Positions 49,701 through 59,662 of a DNA stretch of 64,000 bases are shown piece by piece. The notes below the pieces were generated by a model. That model did no database searches and had not been told where the DNA came from. It saw nothing but the letters and a program-made list of their open reading frames with translations. The position numbers were made by a program, and so were the translations under genes. Numbering within the stretch: position 1 is the first letter of the stretch; each line of letters starts with the position of its first letter. The stretch comes from Leuctra nigra (Eukaryota > Arthropoda > Insecta > Plecoptera > Leuctridae), in contig OW203762.1 in the NCBI GenBank assembly GCA_934045905.1, forward strand, positions 5,518,001-5,582,000. The letters are read 5' to 3'.

Positions 49701-52700
49701 TGATCCACCGGTGTGACGTCAGACTATGTCACGTGTGTTTCAGGTCTCTGGAGCCAAGACAACGGGCCGAGAAGTCTGACTCTGCCATAACGAATCCTCT
49801 GTTTCTCCTCTGTAACTCTTGATCCACCGGTGTGACGTCAGACTATGTCACGTGTGTTTCAGGTCTCTGGAGCCAAGACAACGGGCCGAGAAGTCTGACT
49901 CTGCCAATACGAATCCTCTGTTTCTCCTCTGTAACTCTTGATCCACCGGTGTGACGTCAGACTAAGTCACGTGTGTTTCAGGTCTCTGGAGCCAAGACAA
50001 CGGGCCGAGAAGTCTGACTCTGCCAATACGAATCCTCTGTTTCTCCTCTGTAACTCTTGATCCACCGGTGTGACGTCAGACTATGTCATGTGTGTTTCAG
50101 GTCTCTGGAGCCAAGACAACGGGCCGAGAAGTCTGACTCTGCCAATACGAATCCTCTGTTTCTCCTCTGTAACTCTTGATCCACCGGTGTGACGTCAGAC
50201 TATGTCATGTGTGTTTCAGGTCTCTGGAGCCAAGACAACGGGCCGAGAAGTCTGACTCTGCCAATACGAATCCTCTGTTTCTCCTCTGTAACTCTTGATC
50301 CACCGGTGTGACGTCAGACTATGTCATGTGTGTTTCAGGTCTCTGGAGCCAAGACAACGGGCCGAGAAGTCTGACTCTGCCAATACGAATCCTCTGTTTC
50401 TCCTCTGTAACTCTTGATCCACCGGTGTGACGTCAGACTATGTCATGTGTGTTTCAGGTCTCTGGAGCCAAGACAACGGGCCGAGAAGTCTGACTCTGCC
50501 AATACGAATCCTCTGTTTCTCCTCTGTAACTCTTGATCCACCGGTGTGACGTCAGACTATGTCATGTGTGTTTCAGGTCTCTGGAGCCAAGACAACGGGC
50601 CGAGAAGTCTGACTCTGCCAATACGAATCCTCTGTTTCTCCTCTGTAACTCTTGATCCACCGGTGTGACGTCAGACTATGTCATGTGTGTTTCAGGTCTC
50701 TGGAGCCAAGACAACGGGCCGAGAAGTCTGACTCTGCCAATACGAATCCTCTGTTTCTCCTCTGTAACTCTTGATCCACCGGTGTGACGTCAGACTATGT
50801 CATGTGTGTTTCAGGTCTCTGGAGCCAAGACAACGGGCCGAGAAGTCTGACTCTGCCAATACGAATCCTCTGTTTCTCCTCTGTAACTCTTGATCCACCG
50901 GTGTGACGTCAGACTATGTCATGTGTGTTTCAAGTCTCTGGAGCCAAGACAACGGGCCGAGAAGTCTGACTCTGCCAATACGAATCCTCTGTTTCTCCTC
51001 TGTAACTCTTGATCCACCGGTGTGACGTCAGACTATGTCATGTGTGTTTCAGGTCTCTGGAGCCAAGACAACGGGCCGAGAAGTCTGACTCTGCCAATAC
51101 GAATCCTCTGTTTCTCCTCTGTAACTCTTGATCCACCGGTGTGACGTCAGACTATGTCATGTGTGTTTCAGGTCTCTGGAGCCAAGACAACGGGCCGAGA
51201 AGTCTGACTCTGCCAATACGAATCCTCTGTTTCTCCTCTGTAACTCTTGATCCACCGGTGTGACGTCAGACTATGTCATGTGTGTTTCAGGTCTCTGGAG
51301 CCAAGACAACGGGCCGAGAAGTCTGACTCTGCCAATACGAATCCTCTGTTTCTCCTCTGTAACTCTTGATCCACCGGTGTGACGTCAGACTATGTCATGT
51401 GTGTTTCAGGTCTCTGGAGCCAAGACAACGGGCCGAGAAGTCTGACTCTGCCAATACGAATCCTCTGTTTCTCCTCTGTAACTCTTGATCCACCGGTGTG
51501 ACGTCAGACTATGTCACGTGTGTTTCAGGTCTCTGGAGCCAAGACAACGGGCCGAGAAGTCTGACTCTGCCAATACGAATCCTCTGTTTCTCCTCTGTAA
51601 CTCTTGATCCACCGGTGTGACGTCAGACTATGTCACGTGTGTTTCAGGTCTCTGGAGCCAAGACAACGGGCCGAGAAGTCTGACTTTGCCAATACGAATC
51701 CTCTGTTTCTCCACTGTAACTCTTGATCCACCGGTGTGACGTCAGACTATGTCATGTGTGTTTCAGGTCTCTGGAGCCAAGACAACCGGCCGAGAAGTCT
51801 GACTCTGCCAATACGAATCCTCTGTTTCTCCTCTGTAACTCTTGATCCACCGGTGTGACGTCAGACTATGTCATGTGTGTTTCAGGTCTCTGGAGCCAAG
51901 ACAACGGGCCGAGAAGTCTGACTTTGCCAATACGAATCCTCTGTTTCTCCTCTGTAACTCTTGACCTACCGGTGTGACGTCAGACTATGTCATGTGTGTT
52001 TCAGGTCTCTGGAGCCAAGACAACGGGCCGAGAAGTCTGACTCTGCCAATACGAATCCTCTGTTTCTCCTCTGTAACTCTTGATCCACCGGTGTGACGTC
52101 AGACTATGTCATGTGTGTTTCAGGTCTCTGGAGCCAAGACAACGGGCCGAGAAGTCTGACTCTGCCAATACGAATCCTCTGTTTCTCCTCTGTAACTCTT
52201 GATCCACCGGTGTGACGTCAGACTATGTCATGTGTGTTTCAGGTCTCTGGAGCCAAGACAACGGGCCGAGAAGTCTGACTCTGCCAATACGAATCCTCTG
52301 TTTCTCCACTCCAATGATGTTCATATCGTTCGCGGGCAACATTGTTCTAAACACGAGCAGCATCTCGGACATGTTGAGAGCTTTTATGAACACACTTGCT
52401 ATTACAATGGGAGCAATTGCTGTCTTGTCGATTACGAACAATCAAACTGAATTGCAGTTGATTATACAAAGTCTGAGGAGAATGAGAAAGCAAGGCCACA
52501 ACAATGACGCTATTCGAAACAGAGAGAGGCTTCTGAAGGTTTTCATTTCAATGTGGATCGGCTGTGAATTCCTCATCGCGTTAATAATGATGTTGGTTGG
52601 GATTCCAAATGGCATTTCTAAAAGAGAGTTTCCCCATGGGCAAGTAGACAATGATTGGCACGCACAGCATCAATGAAATTCATCATCCCATTCATTCATT

Positions 52701-55700
52701 CGTCTCCAATTAGATCAATCAGGTTAAAAGAATTAAGACTACAGGGTCTTTTTATATTGATGTCAGTCCTGTCGCATATCTTTATGCTCATAACTCTCTT
52801 CATCTCTCTTCTTCTTGCTTCATCACTTGCCACCATCATTCAAGCTCTACTTCTTCCCACTTGACTACACTTCTCCTGATACTTTCCTTCTAACACTCGT
52901 CTTGGTAATCCAACTCTTCCCATTCTCTTTATATCAATACCATTGCATTCGCTCTCTAATTTGTACCTTTTTGAGCGAGCGAAGCGAGCGTCTCCTTTTG
53001 GCTAATTTGGCACGGACCTCTGTTTTTTTCCGCTAGGTGAGGCTATGCAGGTCACAGTTTTTCTTCGATCGAGCTGAAATTTTGTACACATGTAGAGACA
53101 ACCTTTTCTGTTTGCAGACCCTAATATTTTTGAAATCTATTCACTGGTTAAAATTTAAATAAACATCTCCTGATAGGTTGAAAATTGAAAATGATCTTCG
53201 ATTAATCTGATCAAACTCATATTTTGGCTATACAGGTCAGAGTTTTTCTTCAATCGAGCTGAAATTTTGCAAACATGTAAAACTAACCTTCTCTGATTGC
53301 AGACCCTAATTTTTTTGAAATCCATTTATTGGTTAAAATTTAAATAAATATCTCCTGATAGGCTGAAAAATGAAAACGGTCTTCGATAATTCTGATCAAA
53401 CTCATATTTTGTATGATCATTAAGACCAACATTGTATCTTATTTTACAAAATTTCATCCCAATCAGTTAAGAACGCATGAACTTATTGACATTTTTAATA
53501 TCTGTCAGTAATGAAGTATCGAAATGAATGTTTTCCAGCGCCACTTGAATTGAATCTGATTTGCTATATTTACCAGGGTGCTTTGATGTTATTTTCACGT
53601 TTCGATGAAAAGTATAAACTTTTTTGTTGATTGAGTGATCATGTTTCAATTCAATATGTATGGATATGTTTTCTGTGCGTTGTGTACGCATTTCCGGTTT
53701 GAGAATTTGCACGTACCCGTGCTCGCTCATCAACGCGTTACACTGAGCGTTTTACTAGTAAATATTTCTAATACAAGGGAGGTCACAAAGTTCCTGGTCA
53801 AGAAGGGTTATCGGAGGGGTTTGAGTTTCTAGGCCAAGAAACCTAAAAAAAATATATATTTGGTAAAAATTGAGTATTCACCGTCATCAAGTTCTTGCAA
53901 AATCAAGGGAAAAACCTCAAGCTTAAACCATTTTGGAAGAGATTTTAGCTGTTAACGGAGTCCCCATGGTTTTCCATAGAACTAGGAAAACGCTCGGTGT
54001 AACGCGTTGATGAGCGAGAACCGATACGCGCAACACCTCGAACCGACGTTTCGGAACGCACGAACACATACAAAATATGATCCACTCAATCAACATAAAA
54101 GTACATCATTTTCATTGAAACTGAAAATATACACTCTGGTTACATAAAGATAATCAGATCCAAGTTGCATTGGAATAATTCCCATTCATTTCGATAGCAT
54201 CTTTCAAAGAGTTAAAAATGTCAACATTCTTGACCGATGGGGCTGATAATAATATGTAAAATGAGAGAAAGTGGTAATTCTAATAGCTATGCAAAATTTG
54301 AAGTTGATCGGACCATTTTTATTTTTCAACCAAACGGGAGAATTTTATTTTAAAATTAACCAATTAGAGGATTTAGCTGAAATTTGTATCCTTAATTATG
54401 ACGTCCTCAAAAACTGTGAAAAATTTCGATTCGATACGTCCAACGGTGTGAGCTACCAATGAGCTTTAATGTTCAACAAAAACTCATAAATGTTTTTAAA
54501 AACTATACATGAGAAATTTAGAATGATATTAATTATTGAAATCAAGCCATTGAAGTCAAGGCATTGATCAATACATTGACCCGTGTAAATCCAGCTTTAG
54601 AGTCAAGGTTGCTGTTCTTGGCTGCTCGTAGGATTTCCTTCAACTTCAGGTCTTGATTTGAGAATCAAGGTTGCTGTTGTTGGCTACTCGTAGGATTTCC
54701 TTCAACTTCAGGTCTTGATTTGAGAATCAAGGTTGCTGTTGTTGGCTACTCGTAGGATTTCCTTCAACTTCAGGTCTTGATTTGAGAATCAAGGTTGCTG
54801 TTCTTGGCTACTCGTAGGATTTCCTTCAACTTCAGGTCTTGATTTGAGAATAAAGGTTGCTGTTCTTGGCTACTCGTAGGATTTCCTTCAACTTCAGGTC
54901 TTGATTTGAGAATATTTAGGTGCAAGGAAGATGAAATCATTTTAGAAGTCATTTTCGCAGTTGGATGTGTCCTAACTTATCTGATGAGGATAAAGAAGGA
55001 CTAAACTGAACCCTTTCAAGTGAAAAGTTGTAGCATTTTGGATGAAAAAGTCACGTGATATGCCTTGGTCTTAACTTCCCTCGTATATTATGCATCAAAG
55101 TATATTCTTAATTTATGTATCAAATTTCACTTGGGTTGAGCACATTTTGCGAATCATCGCATGTGAAGTTTGAAATTATGATTTTTTAATGATTCCAGGT
55201 TTTGGACTCCGTTTGACCAAAGAGCATCACCTATGTTTGAAATTACATTAATTCTCTTTACTTTTACTGAGTTTGTACTCTATCCAATCTGCCGAGTTTT
55301 ACTAATAAATTGCAATGTATCATTCTTCATTCTTGTGGTCGCTCAGTGGAAGATTCTGATATACAATCTGAACCACTTGCCTCAACGAGCAAGAGCAAAC
55401 ATTCGACTTGGAGCTATTCTTACGCGAGCTGCTTGTAAGTGGATGAAAGCAGCGGGAGTTGGAAGATTTGCTCGGAGACATCCTCGCAGGGTACAGAGAA
55501 GAGTTTTGTTAAGAAGCTCGCAGTTACTAGAGTGGGTGACCTTGGACTCTCACAGCCAAGACATTGTGGACAATCAGGCAGATGAGTTGCCTATGGAGAG
55601 CGCCTGGTGGAGGAAAGAAGCCGATGAAGATGTTTGGCAACAGACAAGGAAGAAGAGGTTTGACCTTGAATTGCACCGACTCCTCGGCGACTGCGTCAAA

Positions 55701-56817
55701 CATCATCAAGATCTATTGGAGTAAGTACTCGTCTAATACTATATTCCGGATCAAATGCTATAAAACTAGTAAAATATATTTTGATATCACTCCTACAGTT
55801 CAACATTTTTATTTTTCCTTTTTCAATTTGATCAACATTTTTTCGTTGAAGAGACTTTGCCGATAATTTTACAGTGAGTGCTTTATATGGGGATCAAGTA
55901 ACGGAATATATCTCCTTCACAGGGTGCTTAGTCTGTACGAGTCAGCTATACAGCCACTTGCCAATGCAGCTCTTTTGACTTTCATCATCGTCATTACAAC
56001 ATTTATGTTGTATTCAAAAGTGGTAGGTATTCACAGACTCAGTACTAGGAAAACGCTCAGTGTAACGCGTTGATGAGCTAGCCTTCGTACTGCATCCAAT
56101 TTGATATGCGTTTGCAAGTCCCTGCTCTAGCACTGACAGCACTCATAAAATACTTGGCATACATTTGAAAATATTTCAAGATCATCGAATAAAATGTCCT
56201 TAAAATGACAATAACTTTTGAAAATAACGACATATTAGTCTAAAAATTGGCAAAAATATCACAAATAATGGTCCCAATGATCATTCAAAGTTTTAAGTTG
56301 ATCTGACCGAACGGTCTAGTTTAAATTTCAAAAATCACATAAGAAATGTATTTTAATTTTAACCAATGAACGGATTTCCATGAAATGTATGAACCTGTAA
56401 CTACCTTTAAATTTATAAACCTATAAGGCTGCGTTTCACCAAGATTCCAAACCCGGGTTAGAGGCGGTAAACCTGGTTTAGGAGCCTCTAAACCAGGTTT
56501 ACCGCCTCTAACCCGGGTTTGGAATCTTGGTGAAACGAAGCCTAAATCTAGTGGAGCGGTCGCTCCACGCCAGCCAAGTCGTACAGCGCGCGCACACTCT
56601 CATTTAAAAAGGCTGGAGCAACCCACTTTTACTGTAAGCATCAAAGTGGCATTTTCGGCCTCCTGGACCTCAAAATTGGAAAATCTCACATTGTTGCGAA
56701 ATATCTTAATTTCGAGCTATGGCCCACATATACCACATATACCAAATTTGAGAACAATAGGTTATGCCGTTTGCGAGCTAGAGGGCCGTGAAAACCGTGT
56801 AATTGTACGGCTTTCAG

Positions 56818-56884
<67 letters not shown>

Positions 56885-59627
56885 TGATGATTCATCTTCC
56901 AATAAATTCCGCGGTCTCCGCCACAGCCTAAACGGCTATGTTGATTGACCCGAAATTTTCACCACATATACAGCTCGTCTGCCTGATGATACCTTGCCCT
57001 TATAAATTTTTTGTGCCGCCATTTTGAAACCGGAAGTGACGTCATATCTCAAAAACGGCTTAACCGATCGGAACGAAATTTGCGCCAATCGATTCAGACG
57101 GTCCTCTATATGAAATAACAGTAGTTAAATTAAAGTTTTCTAATTACTGAAACCGGAAATGACGTCATAGTTAAGCGAAATCTGCCTAAATTCACTTCCC
57201 TTTATATAAAAACCAACTACATATTCAGAAGTCTTATAATGAAATATTAGTATTTATATACAAATTAATACAATGTGTAAGAGCTTTCAGCCGCCATTTT
57301 GAAAACCGGAAGTGATGCCATATCTCGAAAACGGCTGGACCTATTGGAACGATGCTTTCGCAATTCTTCATGGCATATCACTTTAAGTATATATTTAGCT
57401 CCAAACAATATTTTTTTTAGTAAATTATTCGGAAATGGCGTATTTTTTAAAAAGAATTAGCCATTGTTGTCCCAAAAAGTTTTACAAGTTGTGTAAATAA
57501 ACTAAAAAAATAATTGATATCCCCATAAAAAACACTCCGTGTAAAAAAGCAGCCAAGTCTCTTCAACTAAAAAAAAATATTATGAAATCTAAAAATTCTG
57601 CACTGAAACGTATAGTAGAGGGCCAAAAGGTCGATTTAAAGCTCCCGTAGGATCGTCGTGAAGGGAAGGTGCCACCTATCTCACTAAATGCATATATAGG
57701 TCCAAAACCTAAAAAATTTTGGTGTCACCCCCAGACCCCTGGCGGGGGCTGGGGGCTGGGGGCTAAAGTTATTCATTCCTGTACCCTACACGAAAAGACA
57801 TAGAGGATTATTATTTTTTATTTAAGATCAAAACAGAATGCCCTATATAAAAAAAATTATTTTCAAAAGTTTTGGCCGCCATGTTGGAAAAAAAAATTTG
57901 AAACATTAAGAATTTATATACACTATAAATGGGTCATTGGACGAACAAATGTCTCAAACAAAAGTTATAGTACTCATAAAATGCAATAACTTTGTAATTT
58001 AACATTTTTTTCTATCACCAATACTTTATGAGTGAGAGCCGATTTAGTGCCGTTTTTCGGAGCGGGATAGGGACTACACAATGTTAATTGATCTCGGGGG
58101 GCCTTGAACGGAGTGAATTTTACCGCTTTTTTATGACATCGTAACGCCAAAACCGTTCATCCGATCTAAAAAAATCTTTGCGGCATATGAAAGGTACATT
58201 CTTTGGGTCAACTTTCCCGAATTCGCAACAATCTTCTGTTTTCCATTGTTGAGAAAAAGCAATATTTCTTGAACAGAAATCGAACCTATTTTCAATTCGT
58301 TTTTATAGAGGTAGTACAGGCACAAGTGAATTATACCGTAAAATTTTTGTGAAGGGGGCTGGCACCAAATGCCATTTGATAAAGCATGCTTTGAGATGTA
58401 TGAAAAGTCATGGTGCCAACCTCGCAACCCTGGCCGGGGGCGGGGGCGGGGGGTATTTTCCAAAAAATCGACGGTTTCAAAAAAAAAAACTGAAAAAATT
58501 GGCACACATAAATTGGATTATGTAATTTGAAAAAAAGAGAACAAAAATGTCCATCGCCGCCATCTTGGATAAAAAAGGTTACAGAAAGAACTTTTTATAC
58601 ATACTGAATAACGTGGGCCGGTTATTAAATTCCGGTTGGCGCAAGAAAAGGTCCAATGAGCGAGTTATCGCTGTGGTGAAACTTCTTCAGTAATTTGGCT
58701 GAACATCTCACATATTATAACAAACATACCAAGGTTTGATGAGTAAAAGTTTTAAAAACATTACTAATGTAGAAAAAAAGTTACAGCTGTTCGAATTTGG
58801 TTATCGAAAAGTCGATTAATTTGAGATCCGTTTAATTGATTTTTCGATAACCATATTCGAACAGCTGTAACTTTTTTCTACATAAGTAATGTTTATAAAA
58901 CTTTCAAACATCAAACCTTGGTATGTTTGTTATAATATGTGAGATGTTCAGCCAAATTACTGAAGAAGTTTCACCACAGCGATAACTCGCTCATTGGACC
59001 TTTTCTTGCGCCAACCGGAATTTAATAACCGGCCCACGTTATTCAGTATGTATAAAAAGTTCTTTCTGTAACCTTTTTTATCCAAGATGGCGGCGATGGA
59101 CATTTTTGTTCTCTTTTTTTCAAATTACATAATCCAATTTATGTGTGCCAATTTTTTCAGTTTTTTTTTTTGAAACCGTCGATTTTTTGGAAAATACCCC
59201 CCGCCCCCGCCCCCGGCCAGGGTTGCGAGGTTGGCACCATGACTTTTCATACATCTCAAAGCATGCTTTATCAAATGGCATTTGGTGCCAGCCCCCTTCA
59301 CAAAAATTTTACGGTATAATTCACTTGTGCCTGTACTACCTCTATAAAAACGAATTGAAAATAGGTTCGATTTCTGTTCAAGAAATATTGCTTTTTCTCA
59401 ACAATGGAAAACAGAAGATTGTTGCGAATTCGGGAAAGTTGACCCAAAGAATGTACCTTTCATATGCCGCAAAGATTTTTTTAGATCGGATGAACGGTTT
59501 TGGCGTTACGATGTCATAAAAAAGCGGTAAAATTCACTCCGTTCAAGGCCCCCCGAGATCAATTAACATTGTTGAGCGAGCGTAGCGAGCGTCACCACGG
59601 TACTCTTATGGCACTTTCTCTGTGTGT

Positions 59628-59662
<35 letters not shown>

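Noticed and set aside
41620..52307. CRISPR-like array
   Set aside because: Units are contiguous and nearly identical with no variable spacers, the host is an animal, and the unit matches an adjacent exon.
55233..55724. Single-exon 163-codon gene starting at the internal Met
   Set aside because: It is exon 3 of the odorant receptor; upstream FWTPFDQRASP and the splice phases show the true boundaries.
58131..59519. Two identical 124-codon ORFs on opposite strands
   Set aside because: They are the same sequence in two palindrome arms; low complexity, no domain, no evidence of translation.
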